Below, in pieces: positions 39,457-48,472 of a stretch of DNA of 64,000 bases; position 1 is the stretch's first letter, and the number at the start of each line of letters is the position of its first letter. The stretch is from Nitrosomonadales bacterium (lineage in GTDB: Bacteria > Pseudomonadota > Gammaproteobacteria > Burkholderiales > Gallionellaceae). Location of the stretch: positions 117,811 to 181,810 of the forward strand of contig JACQFX010000017.1 of assembly GCA_016199835.1 (NCBI GenBank), given 5' to 3'. The position numbers and the translations under genes were made by a program. The notes below the pieces were generated by a model. It had not been told where the DNA came from and ran no database searches. It saw only the letters and a list, made by a program, of their open reading frames with translations.

Positions 39457-40464
39457 ATGCAGATCGGCCCCCACAAACTGAAGAATAACCTCATCGTCGC
39501 CCCCATGGCAGGCGTGACGGATCGGCCTTTCCGCATGCTGTGCAAGCGCATGGGCGCGGGTATGGCGGTGAGCGAAATGGTGGCTTCCAATTCGCTGCTG
39601 TATGGTTCGGAGAAAACCAAGCGGCGCGCCAATCACGAGGGCGAGGTCGATCCGATCTCGGTGCAGATACTCGGCGCCGATCCGAAGATGCTGGCACAAG
39701 CCGCGCGCCACAACGTGGAACATGGCGCGCAGATCATAGACATCAATATGGGCTGTCCGGCGAAAAAAATCTGCAACGTGATGGCCGGCTCCGCGCTGCT
39801 GCAAAACGAAAAGCTCGTGGCGGAAATATTGGAAGCCGTGGTCGGCGCGGTAGACGTGCCGGTCACTTTGAAGATACGCACCGGCTGGGACAAGAGCAAC
39901 CGTAACGCCGTGCGCATCGCGCAAATTGCAGAAAACAGCGGCATTCAGGCGCTCGCCATCCATGGCCGCACACGCGCCTGTGCCTACACCGGCGAGGCCG
40001 AATATGACACGATCCGTGCGGTAAAGGCCACGGTGAATATCCCCATTATCGCCAACGGCGACATCACCACGCCGGAGAAAGCCAAGTTCGTGCTGGAACA
40101 TACGGGTGCGGATGCCGTGATGATAGGCCGCGCCGCACAAGGCCGTCCCTGGTTATTTCGCGAGATCGCGCACTTTATCGAAACTGGCAAACACCTGGCC
40201 GCGCCGCAGATGGAAGAAGTCCAGCAAATACTGCTCGATCACGTACATGAACTTTACGCGTTTTACGGTGAACACACCGGCCTGCGCGTGGCGCGCAAAC
40301 ACATTTCCTGGTACACCAAGGGATTGGCTGGTTCGGCGCACTTCCGTCATCACATGAATCAGCTGGAAAGCATCACAGAACAACTACAAGTGGTAAACGA
40401 TTTTTTTGGGGGGCAGTTGCAGGCTGGGGAGAGCCTGCAACATGTCGAGGAAATGGCGGCATGA
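39457..40464 (+). CDS. dusB: tRNA-dihydrouridine synthase B
   Basis: A 335-residue FMN enzyme reducing uridine to dihydrouridine in tRNA D-loops. Motifs: NLIVAPMAGVTDRPFR, the catalytic cysteine in NMGCPAKKICN, HGRTRACAYTGEAEYD and IGRAAQGRPWLFREI. It overlaps fis by 4 bp (ATGA), the classical dusB-fis operon. Confidence 0.97.
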   Translation: MQIGPHKLKNNLIVAPMAGVTDRPFRMLCKRMGAGMAVSEMVASNSLLYGSEKTKRRANHEGEVDPISVQILGADPKMLAQAARHNVEHGAQIIDINMGCPAKKICNVMAGSALLQNEKLVAEILEAVVGAVDVPVTLKIRTGWDKSNRNAVRIAQIAENSGIQALAIHGRTRACAYTGEAEYDTIRAVKATVNIPIIANGDITTPEKAKFVLEHTGADAVMIGRAAQGRPWLFREIAHFIETGKHLAAPQMEEVQQILLDHVHELYAFYGEHTGLRVARKHISWYTKGLAGSAHFRHHMNQLESITEQLQVVNDFFGGQLQAGESLQHVEEMAA

Positions 40465-40724
40465 AAAAAGGGGAGCGTAGCGTGTTGAACGAGAATGAAG
40501 TGGCACAGTATGTACGCAGTGCAGTAGATACTTATTTTACCGACCTGGAGGGCGAAGACCCATCCTGCGCGGTGTACGACATGGTGATCAACTGCGTCGA
40601 AAAACCGCTGATCGAAACCGTGTTGCACCATGCAGGTGGCAACCAGACGCGCGCGGCGGAACTGTTGGGCCTTAACCGCAACACCTTGCGCAAGAAAATC
40701 CAGATACACAAGATCAAGTCGTAA
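40461..40724 (+). CDS. fis: Fis-family nucleoid protein
   Basis: An 87-residue protein with the Fis C-terminal HTH ([23 protein letters not shown]). It bends DNA and modulates transcription and recombination, including site-specific recombinases. It is translationally coupled to dusB and lies 32 bp upstream of purH. Confidence 0.95.
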   Translation: MKKGERSVLNENEVAQYVRSAVDTYFTDLEGEDPSCAVYDMVINCVEKPLIETVLHHAGGNQTRAAELLGLNRNTLRKKIQIHKIKS

Positions 40725-40756
40725 ACCAAATTCAAAATCGAAAATCAGGAACTGAC

Positions 40757-42322
40757 ATGGCAACCATCACACAAGCACTCATCAGCGTATCGGACAAGTC
40801 CGGCGTACTCGAATTCGCCAAGGGACTGCATGCCCTCGGCGTAAAAATCCTCTCTACCGGCGGCACCGCCAAGCTGTTCGCCGACAACGGCATCCCCGTC
40901 ACCGAAGTGGCGGATTACACCGGCTTCCCGGAGATGCTCGATGGCCGCGTGAAGACGCTGCAACCGAAAGTCCATGCTGGGATACTGGCGCGGCGCGATC
41001 TGCCCGAGCATGTCGCCACGCTGAAGAAGCATGACATCCCGACCATTGATCTGGTGGTGGTGAACCTGTACCCGTTCGCGGCCACCGTCGCCAAGCCCGG
41101 CTGTACGCTGGCAGACGCCATCGAGAACATCGACATCGGCGGGCCTACGATGGTGCGTTCCGCCGCGAAGAATCATGCGCATGTCGCCATCGTCACCAAT
41201 CCCGCAGACTATGCCGACGTGCTGGCCGAGATGCAAACCAACAAGGGCGCAGTAAGCGATGCCACCCGTTTCGATCTGGCGAAGAAGGCGTTCTCGCACA
41301 CTGCCGCCTACGACAGCATGATCAGCAACTACCTCACCGCGATCAACAGCGACGGAGCCAAGAGCGCGTTCCCCGCGCAGATCAACTTCAACTTCGCCAA
41401 AGTGCAGGACATGCGCTACGGCGAAAACCCGCACCAGCAAGCCGCGTTCTATCGCGACCTGAATCCGGTGGCGGGCGGCATCTCGGACTACACCCAGTTG
41501 CAGGGTAAGGAGCTTTCCTACAACAATATCGGCGATGCCGATGCGGCATGGGAACTGGTCAAGACCTTCGACCAACCAGCTTGCGTGATTGTGAAGCATG
41601 CCAATCCCTGCGGCGTGGCGATTGCCGACAGCGCGCTGAATGCCTACAAACTGGCTTACGCCACCGACACCACCTCCGCGTTCGGCGGCATCATCGCCTT
41701 CAACCGTGAGCTGGACGAAGCTTCCGCCGCACAGATCACCGCCAACCAGTTCGTCGAACTTATCATCGCGCCGAGCGCCACTGAAGCCGCGCTCAAAGTC
41801 ACCGCAGCAAAACAGAACGTGCGCGTGCTCACCGTGCCGCTGTCCAACGCGCACAACCAGTACGACGTGAAGCGCGTCAGTGGCGGCTTGCTGGTGCAAT
41901 CGCCGGATGCACTCAACGTACAGCTATCGCAACTCAAGGTGGTGAGCCGAGTGCAACCCTCGAACGAACAACTGCAAGACCTGCTGTTCGCCTGGCGCGT
42001 GGCGAAGTATGTGAAATCCAATGCCATCGTATTCTGCAAGAACGGCCAGACGCTGGGCGTGGGCGCAGGCCAGATGAGTCGCGTGGATAGCACGCGCATC
42101 GCCAGCATCAAGGCGCAAAACGCAGGCCTGAGCCTGAAGGATTCCGTGGTGTCGTCCGACGCCTTCTTCCCTTTCCGCGACGGCATAGACGTGCTGGCGC
42201 AAGCGGGCGCGAAGGCGGTGATCCAGCCCGGCGGTTCGATGCGCGATGAAGAAGTGGTCGCGGCGGCGGACGAACATGGGTTGGCGATGGTATTTACCGG
42301 GTTCCGTCACTTTAGGCACTAA
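40757..42322 (+). CDS. purH: Bifunctional AICAR transformylase / IMP cyclohydrolase
   Basis: A 521-residue enzyme for the last two steps of IMP synthesis. The N-terminal MGS-like cyclohydrolase domain ([30 protein letters not shown]) is followed by the transformylase domain with [12 protein letters not shown] and [12 protein letters not shown]. It follows dusB-fis, as is usual in betaproteobacteria. purD is downstream but separated by a toxin-antitoxin locus. Confidence 0.98.
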   Translation: MATITQALISVSDKSGVLEFAKGLHALGVKILSTGGTAKLFADNGIPVTEVADYTGFPEMLDGRVKTLQPKVHAGILARRDLPEHVATLKKHDIPTIDLVVVNLYPFAATVAKPGCTLADAIENIDIGGPTMVRSAAKNHAHVAIVTNPADYADVLAEMQTNKGAVSDATRFDLAKKAFSHTAAYDSMISNYLTAINSDGAKSAFPAQINFNFAKVQDMRYGENPHQQAAFYRDLNPVAGGISDYTQLQGKELSYNNIGDADAAWELVKTFDQPACVIVKHANPCGVAIADSALNAYKLAYATDTTSAFGGIIAFNRELDEASAAQITANQFVELIIAPSATEAALKVTAAKQNVRVLTVPLSNAHNQYDVKRVSGGLLVQSPDALNVQLSQLKVVSRVQPSNEQLQDLLFAWRVAKYVKSNAIVFCKNGQTLGVGAGQMSRVDSTRIASIKAQNAGLSLKDSVVSSDAFFPFRDGIDVLAQAGAKAVIQPGGSMRDEEVVAAADEHGLAMVFTGFRHFRH

Positions 42323-42425
42323 CCTCAACTCCCCTCGCCCCTTGCGGGATAACCAATGACTTGCTGCGACTTATGCAGCTTAGTCAGATGGCTAGTAGTT
42401 CTATCAGAGGGGCCGGGGGAGAGAG

Positions 42426-42449
42426 GTAGTCGGGCAAAGCCCGACCTAC
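42426..42449. repeat. REP-like palindrome downstream of purH
   Basis: gtagtcgggcaaagcccgacctac is a near-perfect hairpin of the same family as 56765-56788. A degenerate GC-rich inverted repeat (ctcccctcgccccttgcggg and ggggccgggggagag) lies just before it at about 42336-42424. It may terminate purH transcription and forms the left border of the vapBC locus. Confidence 0.8.
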
Positions 42450-42517
42450 ATCTGCTTGGGTGACACAGCGTGCACCATTAGGTAAGATGCACCGCCTTAC
42501 CAATCCCGGAGATTGCG

Positions 42518-42787
42518 ATGCAAACCGTTAAACTTTCCACCAAGGGACAATTTGTCATTCCCAATGAAATCCGCAAAAGCCACCACCTCGCGGCGGGCAC
42601 CGAATTTGCGATTTCCTTTGTGGGCGACGAGATACGACTGACTCCTTTGCCGATGTTTCCGGTTACCACAGTTGATGATGCAGCGGGTTTGTTGGCCAGG
42701 CGCGGCAAGAAAAAAACCGATGAGCAAACCGCGCGCTCAAACATTGCCAAAATGTTGAAGGCGCGGGACGCTGTGACTCGCAAATGA
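42518..42787 (+). CDS. vapB: AbrB/MazE-type antitoxin (VapB-like)
   Basis: An 89-residue protein starting MQTVKLSTKGQFVIPNEIRKSHHLAAGTEF, the swapped-hairpin AbrB DNA-binding fold. The basic C-terminus would bind the toxin. Its stop overlaps the toxin start by 4 bp. The pair sits between REP-like elements that separate purH from purD. Confidence 0.9.
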   Translation: MQTVKLSTKGQFVIPNEIRKSHHLAAGTEFAISFVGDEIRLTPLPMFPVTTVDDAAGLLARRGKKKTDEQTARSNIAKMLKARDAVTRK

Positions 42788-43191
42788 TTTCGCTGGATAC
42801 CAATGTGCTAGCGCGTTTTCTGCTCAAGGACGACGCGGCCCAATTCAAACAAGCACGGGAATTGCTGAACCGCCCGGACGTTTACACCGTGCCGCCGACT
42901 GTTATGCTCGAACTGGTGTGTGTGCTGGAGTCTTATGACTACACCCGCGCCGAGGTATTGCAAGGCTTGCGTGCGCTACTGGGTTTGCCCAACTTCAAAC
43001 CAAAATCGTTCGAAGTGTTGTGCCATGCGATCAAGTGGTATGAGTCTGGAATGGATTTTGGAGACGCGCTGCATCTGGCGTTAAGCGAGGGCGACGAGGC
43101 TTTTATATCGTTCGACAAGGCGTTCGGGAAGATCGCTGCTCAGTACGACATCGCACCAGAGGTGAAAGCGCTGCGTCGCTCGGCGAGATAA
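42784..43191 (+). CDS. vapC: PIN-domain ribonuclease toxin (VapC-like)
   Basis: A 135-residue PIN protein. Acidic active-site residues are visible: D5 in ISLDTNVLARFLL, E39-type in VMLELVCVLE, D96-type in GMDFGDALHLAL and D113-type in FISFDKAFGK. VapC toxins cleave tRNA or rRNA. It is coupled to vapB and followed after 3 bp by a DUF2442 gene. Confidence 0.92.
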   Translation: MISLDTNVLARFLLKDDAAQFKQARELLNRPDVYTVPPTVMLELVCVLESYDYTRAEVLQGLRALLGLPNFKPKSFEVLCHAIKWYESGMDFGDALHLALSEGDEAFISFDKAFGKIAAQYDIAPEVKALRRSAR

Positions 43192-43194
43192 AAA

Positions 43195-43431
43195 ATGCTG
43201 CTTGATGTTGTGAACGTTAAAACCACACCAGACTTTCAGCTTGAACTGGGTTTTCAGAAAGGCGAAAAGCGTCACTTTGATATGCGCCCTTTTCTGACTA
43301 TGCGCCCGTGGAATCGCATTGCTACTGAGCAGTTATTTCATCGCGCGGCGGTGGCTTATGGAACGGTGGTCTGGCCGGGAGAAATTGATATAGCTCCGGA
43401 AACGCTCTACGACGATTCTGTTCCGCTGTAA
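43195..43431 (+). CDS. DUF2442 family protein
   Basis: A 78-residue protein (MLLDVVNVKTTPDFQLELGFQKGEKRHFDMRPFL ... GTVVWPGEIDIAPETLYDDS) typical of DUF2442. Such proteins usually accompany DUF4160 in putative toxin-antitoxin pairs, but here the gene is joined to vapBC and no DUF4160 gene is present. It may be an orphan or a third component. Confidence 0.85.
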   Translation: MLLDVVNVKTTPDFQLELGFQKGEKRHFDMRPFLTMRPWNRIATEQLFHRAAVAYGTVVWPGEIDIAPETLYDDSVPL

Positions 43432-43507
43432 GCTAAAGCACTTCAATGGCAAACAGTGTTAAACGCTTTGAGCCCAATAAACTGACTGGGTATTCCGATA
43501 TAAAAAT

Positions 43508-43531
43508 GGTGGGCAAAGTTGCCCACCCTAC
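43508..43531. repeat. REP-like palindrome upstream of purD
   Basis: ggtgggcaaagttgcccaccc is a 9-bp-arm hairpin ending in ctac, 12 bp before the purD ATG. It is the right border of the vapBC/DUF2442 insert. Confidence 0.75.
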
Positions 43532-43543
43532 GTTGAGGTTATT

Positions 43544-44815
43544 ATGAAAATTTTAGTCATCGGTTCCGGCGGACGCGAGCACGCGCTGGCTTGGCGTCTG
43601 GCGCAGGGCGCCAAGGTGCAGAAGGTGTTTGTCGCACCGGGCAATGCGGGTACTGCGCTGGAAGACGGCGTGGAGAATGTCGCCATCACGGCCATTCCCG
43701 AGCTGATAGCCTTCGTCCAACGCGAAGACATCTACATGGCCGTGGTCGGGCCGGAAGGGCCGCTGGCGGCGGGTGTGGTGGATGCGTTCCGTGCGGCGGG
43801 GCTGAAAATCTTCGGCCCGACCCAAGCTGCCGCGCAACTCGAATCCTCAAAAGATTTCGCCAAGCGTTTTATGACGCGCCACAATATTCCCACCGCATTC
43901 TTCGAGACTTTCAGTGAGATCAAAGCGGCCAAAGCCTACGTCGAGAAACACGGCGCGCCCATCGTGATCAAGGCCGATGGATTGGCGGCAGGCAAGGGCG
44001 TAGTCGTAGCGATGAGCAAACAGGAAGCATTTGATGCCATCGACATGATGCTGTCCGACAACAAACTCGGTGATGCCGGAGCGCGGGTGGTGGTCGAGGA
44101 ATTTCTCGCAGGCGAAGAAGCCAGCTTCATCGTCATGGCCGACGGCAAGAACGTGCTGGCGATGGCGACCAGCCAGGATCACAAGCGCCTCAAGGACAAC
44201 GACGAAGGCCCCAACACTGGCGGCATGGGCGCGTATTCGCCCGCGCCCATCGTCACGCCGGAATTGCATGCGCGCGTGCTGCGCGAAGTGATCCAGCCGG
44301 TCATGCGCGGCATGGAATCCGAAGGCATCACTTACACCGGTTTTCTCTACGCCGGGCTGATGATAGACGTGCAGGGCAACGCCAAGGTGCTGGAATTCAA
44401 CTGCCGCATGGGCGACCCGGAAACGCAGCCGATCATGCTGCGCCTGAAGAGCGATTTCGCCGTCATCGTCGAACACGCCATCGCGGGCACGCTGGATCAG
44501 GTCGAGGCCGAGTGGGACAGGCGCACTGCATTGGGCGTCGTCATGGCCGCAGCCAATTATCCCGATACGCCACGCAAGGGCGATATCATCACTGGCTTGC
44601 CGAAGAAACTGGAAGACGCGCATGTGTTCCATGCCGGCACCACGATGCAGGACGGCAAGATCGTCACCAGCGGAGGTCGCGTGCTGTGCGTCACCGCGCT
44701 GGGCGACATGGCGAAGATGGCGCAGAAACGCGCCTACGAAATCGCCGACACCATCCATTTTGATGGGCAACAGCTGCGGCGCGATATCGGGCATCGGGCT
44801 ATCGGGCGGAAGTGA
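43544..44815 (+). CDS. purD: Phosphoribosylamine-glycine ligase
   Basis: A 423-residue ATP-grasp enzyme of purine synthesis (GAR synthetase). Motifs: VIGSGGREHALAWRL, ADGLAAGKGVVVA, EGPNTGGMGAYSPAP and EFNCRMGDPETQ. It is probably transcribed from its own promoter because a TA locus and palindromes separate it from purH. Confidence 0.98.
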   Translation: MKILVIGSGGREHALAWRLAQGAKVQKVFVAPGNAGTALEDGVENVAITAIPELIAFVQREDIYMAVVGPEGPLAAGVVDAFRAAGLKIFGPTQAAAQLESSKDFAKRFMTRHNIPTAFFETFSEIKAAKAYVEKHGAPIVIKADGLAAGKGVVVAMSKQEAFDAIDMMLSDNKLGDAGARVVVEEFLAGEEASFIVMADGKNVLAMATSQDHKRLKDNDEGPNTGGMGAYSPAPIVTPELHARVLREVIQPVMRGMESEGITYTGFLYAGLMIDVQGNAKVLEFNCRMGDPETQPIMLRLKSDFAVIVEHAIAGTLDQVEAEWDRRTALGVVMAAANYPDTPRKGDIITGLPKKLEDAHVFHAGTTMQDGKIVTSGGRVLCVTALGDMAKMAQKRAYEIADTIHFDGQQLRRDIGHRAIGRK

Positions 44816-44943
44816 TTTCCCACCTCAAGATATATAGCAAGCCAGGCAGAGCGAACACCCCGTGTCCTCGCGGCTGAAGCAGGTATGGTAAAGATAATAT
44901 CGGTGCAGGGCGGGGGTGCAACTTCCTTTGGAAGGTATGGCAA

Positions 44944-45258
44944 ATGAAACGAAGCATATGGGTAATCCCGATCATGTTGGCAGCCTCTGGGTGTGTAATT
45001 GATACCAGTTACACCCTGTATCAGACAGCCGTGAATACGGCTTCCAAATCTGAAGTTATCGGTTCGCGGGTATATGTGGCGACTTTCGATTATCCCCGTT
45101 CAGTCGATGAGCAAACATTGGATAGTTACAACAGGACCAACTGTGGTTTTGCAGAAAAACTATTCAATGCGGAGCAGCCTTATTTAAAAGGGGGCCTGTA
45201 TGAAAACATCAGAATTCATTACTGGTGTGAAAAAGGCGGCTACAGACCTAAGCAGTGA
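44944..45258 (+). CDS. Small putative lipoprotein
   Basis: A 104-residue protein with a lipobox signal peptide (MKRSIWVIPIMLAASGC, C17). A GGAAGG ribosome site precedes the ATG. The body has two further cysteines (C68, C95) and no known domain. It lies between purD and the convergent DUF815 gene. Function unknown. Confidence 0.7.
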   Translation: MKRSIWVIPIMLAASGCVIDTSYTLYQTAVNTASKSEVIGSRVYVATFDYPRSVDEQTLDSYNRTNCGFAEKLFNAEQPYLKGGLYENIRIHYWCEKGGYRPKQ

Positions 45259-45305
45259 GGCGCACCAGACAGAGAGCTGCGCGCAATAAAATTCAGCGGT
45301 AAGTA

Positions 45306-46163
45306 TCAACTCCGTCCGGCACTATCCCGCGCAAACTGCCAGGCCACTCGGCCACTGCGCGAACCGCGCCCCAGAGCCCATTGCAATGCTTCGCGGCGCA
45401 GGTCTGCGCTGAGTTCGGTGGCAGCATCGAAGTGGCGCAGCCAGTGCGCTACGATATCCAGATATTCTTCTTGCGAGAAGGGGTAGAACGACACCCACAG
45501 GCCGAAGCGTTCGGACAGCGAGATTTTTTCTTCCACACTTTCCGCAGGATGCACTTCCTCGCCAGCATGATGCGTCGCCAGGTTTTCCTGCATGTATTCC
45601 GGCATCAGATGGCGGCGATTCGACGTGGCGTAGATCAGCAGGTTGTCGGAAAGCGCGGTGAGCGAGCCATCGAGCGCGGCCTTGAGCGCGGGATAGCCGG
45701 GTTCGTCGGCGTTGAAGGAGAGGTCGTCGCAATACAGGATGAAACGTTCGGGGCGGCCAGCGACGAGTTCCACGATGTCGGGAATGTCCGCCAGGCCATC
45801 CTTGCCTATTTCGATCACGCGCAAACCTTGCGCTGCATACTCGTTGAGCAAGGCCTTGACCAGTGAAGACTTGCCGGTGCCGCGCGAGCCGGTGAGCAGC
45901 ACATTGTTGGCCGGGCGGCCCTGCACGAACTGGAGCGTGTTCTGTGTGACGCGCGCTTTCTGTTCATCTATGCCGCAAAGATCGGAGAGGGAAATTCGAT
46001 GCAGGTGATGCAGCGTGCGCAGCGTGCCGCATCCATTGCGGTGTTGCCAGCGAAACGCGGTTGCAGCCCCCCAGTCGGGAGCTGGCGCGATCTGCGGCAA
46101 CAGCGGATCGAGCCGGTCAAGCAGGATGGATGCGCGTTTCAGCAGGTGTTCCAGCGTGTCCAT
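45306..46163 (-). CDS. DUF815-family AAA ATPase
   Basis: A 285-residue P-loop ATPase. I chose the start at 46163 (MDTLEHLLKRASILLDRLDPLL) with AAGGG upstream; longer frames overlap the preceding gene. Walker A is TGSRGTGKSSL and Walker B FILYCDDLSF; the sensor region is LIYATSNRRHL. DUF815 ATPases are conserved in proteobacteria with no established role. It follows the Sel1 lipoprotein by 29 bp. Confidence 0.9.
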   Translation of the reverse strand: MDTLEHLLKRASILLDRLDPLLPQIAPAPDWGAATAFRWQHRNGCGTLRTLHHLHRISLSDLCGIDEQKARVTQNTLQFVQGRPANNVLLTGSRGTGKSSLVKALLNEYAAQGLRVIEIGKDGLADIPDIVELVAGRPERFILYCDDLSFNADEPGYPALKAALDGSLTALSDNLLIYATSNRRHLMPEYMQENLATHHAGEEVHPAESVEEKISLSERFGLWVSFYPFSQEEYLDIVAHWLRHFDAATELSADLRREALQWALGRGSRSGRVAWQFARDSAGRS

Positions 46164-46192
46164 CAAGCGCTTGCCCTTGTGATATGGCTGCG

Positions 46193-46699
46193 TTACTTCT
46201 TGTGTTTGTCCTGCCATTCCGCGATCAGCTTCTGCGCCTGCTGAATCTGGTCGGGTGTCATTCTGGCCGCAGCAGCCTGCATATTGCCTTGCGCTGTCTG
46301 GTTGCCTCCGGCGGCAGCGATACCGAACCATTTATAGGCCTGTACCCAGTCCATCGCTACGCCCTGCCCTTTGCCGTAGCGCAAGCCGATGTTGTCCTGC
46401 GCTTCCGCGTGCCCTTGCTCGGCGGCTTTGGTCCACCAGGTGATTGCTTCCTTGTCATCCAGGGCGACACCCTGCCCCTGGTGGTGCATCACGCCGACGT
46501 TGAACTGCGCGCGCGCATCGCCCTGGTCAGCGATGGTCTTGAATTTCGTCAAGGCGGTAGCGTAGTCCTGGGCGGTGTATGCCGTCATTCCTTCGCTGTA
46601 GATTTTGTTTTTATCTCCATCGGACATTTTCTTGGCGCATCCGGCGGCAAACGCCAGAAGAGCCAACGCCAGGAACAGTTTGAATAGATTTTTTGCCAT
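46193..46699 (-). CDS. Sel1/TPR-like repeat lipoprotein
   Basis: A 168-residue lipoprotein (LLAFAAGCAKK lipobox) with Sel1-type repeats: GDARAQFNVGVMHHQGQGVALDDKEAITWWTKAAEQGHAEAQDNIGLRYGKGQGV. Such repeats are protein-interaction modules. It lies 30 bp downstream of argJ. Confidence 0.88.
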   Translation of the reverse strand: MAKNLFKLFLALALLAFAAGCAKKMSDGDKNKIYSEGMTAYTAQDYATALTKFKTIADQGDARAQFNVGVMHHQGQGVALDDKEAITWWTKAAEQGHAEAQDNIGLRYGKGQGVAMDWVQAYKWFGIAAAGGNQTAQGNMQAAAARMTPDQIQQAQKLIAEWQDKHKK

Positions 46700-46729
46700 T
46701 GCTATTTGCCTCTTGAGAATAATTAAAAA

Positions 46730-47947
46730 CTAGCTGCGGTAACTCGCGTTGATCTTGACGTAGTCGTAGGAAAAGTCGCAAGTCCATACCGTGGCGCAAG
46801 CTGCGCCGCGTCCGAGTTGCACACGCACATTGATGTCGCTTTGCTGCATCACGCGCTGGCCGTCTTCCTCGCGGTAGCTTGATGCGCGCCCGCCGTTTTC
46901 CGCGACCAGCACGTCATCGAGGAAAAGCTTGATGCGCTGCACGTCGAGATCGGCGATCCCGCCATAACCGATGGCCGCGAGTATGCGTCCGAGGTTGGGA
47001 TCGGAAGCGAAGAACGCCGTCTTCACCAGCGGCGAATGTGCTACGGCATAAGCGATCTGTTTACACTCGGCGGCATCTTTGCCGCCCTCGACCGTGATGG
47101 CCATGAACTTGGTCGCGCCCTCGCCATCGCGCACGATGGCTTGTGCCAATAGCGTGGCCACTTCGGTCACCGCGGCCTGCAATTGCGCGCGATTCGCATC
47201 GTCGATGGCGATGCCGCTGGCGCCGGTGGCGATCAGCATCAGCGCATCGTTGGTGGAGGTGTCGCCGTCCACGGTGATGCAGTTGAACGAAGCAGCGGAT
47301 GCCTGCTTCACCATCTGCTGCAGCAAGGGTTGCGGCACGGCGGCGTCGGTGGCGATATAGCCCAGCATGGTGGCCATGTTGGGATGGATCATGCCGGAAC
47401 CCTTGGCGATGCCGGTGACGGTGATGGTTTTGCCCGCGATGTCGATCTGCCGCGACACCGCCTTGGCGACGATGTCGGTGGTCATGATGGCGTGCGCCGC
47501 ATCGTACCAGTTGTCCGCTTTCAGGTTGGCGACTGCCTGCGGCAATCCGGCCACAATCTTGTCGAGCGGCAACGGTTCCATGATGACGCCGGTGGAAAAC
47601 GGCAGCACCTGCTCGGGCGTGCAGCCCAGTAATTTCGCAACTTCGGCGCAAGTGGTGCGCGCGGCAGCCATGCCTTGCTCGCCGGTGCCCGCGTTGGCGT
47701 TGCCGGTGTTCACCACCAGCGCCCGTATGCCTTTGCCTGCCGCGAGATGTTCGCGCGCCACGGTAACGGGGGCGGCACAGAAGCGGTTCTGCGTGAATAC
47801 GCCTGCCACGGTGGACGGGGACACGAGCTGCATGACCAGCAGATCCTTGCGCTCGGCGCGCTTGATGTTGGCTTCCGCGATACCGAGCTGTACACCGGCG
47901 ACCGGCAGCAGTGTGCCCGCCACGGGAGGGGGGAGATTCACCGGCAT
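46730..47947 (-). CDS. argJ: Bifunctional ornithine acetyltransferase / N-acetylglutamate synthase
   Basis: A 405-residue enzyme of the cyclic arginine pathway. The self-cleavage site lies in [16 protein letters not shown], with the Thr as nucleophile. Other blocks: [32 protein letters not shown] and [15 protein letters not shown]. It overlaps the upstream gene by one base (TGATG), so the two are coupled; secA precedes both. Confidence 0.97.
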   Translation of the reverse strand: MPVNLPPPVAGTLLPVAGVQLGIAEANIKRAERKDLLVMQLVSPSTVAGVFTQNRFCAAPVTVAREHLAAGKGIRALVVNTGNANAGTGEQGMAAARTTCAEVAKLLGCTPEQVLPFSTGVIMEPLPLDKIVAGLPQAVANLKADNWYDAAHAIMTTDIVAKAVSRQIDIAGKTITVTGIAKGSGMIHPNMATMLGYIATDAAVPQPLLQQMVKQASAASFNCITVDGDTSTNDALMLIATGASGIAIDDANRAQLQAAVTEVATLLAQAIVRDGEGATKFMAITVEGGKDAAECKQIAYAVAHSPLVKTAFFASDPNLGRILAAIGYGGIADLDVQRIKLFLDDVLVAENGGRASSYREEDGQRVMQQSDINVRVQLGRGAACATVWTCDFSYDYVKINASYRS

Positions 47948-48444
47948 CAGTAACGCCCGCCTTGTTTGAACATATAGTTGCTCAACTCCACCGATTGCAT
48001 GTTCATGCGCCGCACGATGCCATGCACGTTGCGCACGATGCCGCGCATCACGTAGTACACGATGGCCGGATTGCTGTTGAGCAGGGATTCGAGACGCACG
48101 CGATCCAGCAGCAGCACTTTGCTGTCGGTCTTGGCGACCACGGTCGCGCTGATCTGCATGACGTTGCCGCCGACGAAACCGATGATGCCCGCCAGGTCGC
48201 CGGGCTTGAGCAGGTGCAGCGTCATTTGTTCGCCGCCTGCGGTGGCGGTCGCTTCCACCTCGCCGCTGCCCAGGATCAGCAGGGAATCCTTGAGTTCGGT
48301 GTCGCCCGGCTTCAGGATTGCTTCGCCCGCCCTGTAATCGCGCAAGCTGATGCAGCTTGCCAGCAACTCGATCTCCGAGTCGCGCAATTCATCGGTCAGG
48401 CTGGAGTTGCACAGCGCCTGCAAAATCAGTTCATTTTTTGTCAT
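47947..48444 (-). CDS. Single-domain cyclic-nucleotide-binding protein
   Basis: A 165-residue protein with a cNMP-binding beta-roll ([48 protein letters not shown]) but no DNA-binding HTH at its C-terminus. The usual phosphate-binding cassette RTA-type motif is not evident, so it may bind another ligand or none. It is coupled to argJ by a one-base overlap and lies 28 bp after secA. Confidence 0.82.
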   Translation of the reverse strand: MTKNELILQALCNSSLTDELRDSEIELLASCISLRDYRAGEAILKPGDTELKDSLLILGSGEVEATATAGGEQMTLHLLKPGDLAGIIGFVGGNVMQISATVVAKTDSKVLLLDRVRLESLLNSNPAIVYYVMRGIVRNVHGIVRRMNMQSVELSNYMFKQGGRY

Positions 48445-48472
48445 CGCTCACTCCTGAATTAGAAAGGATCCA

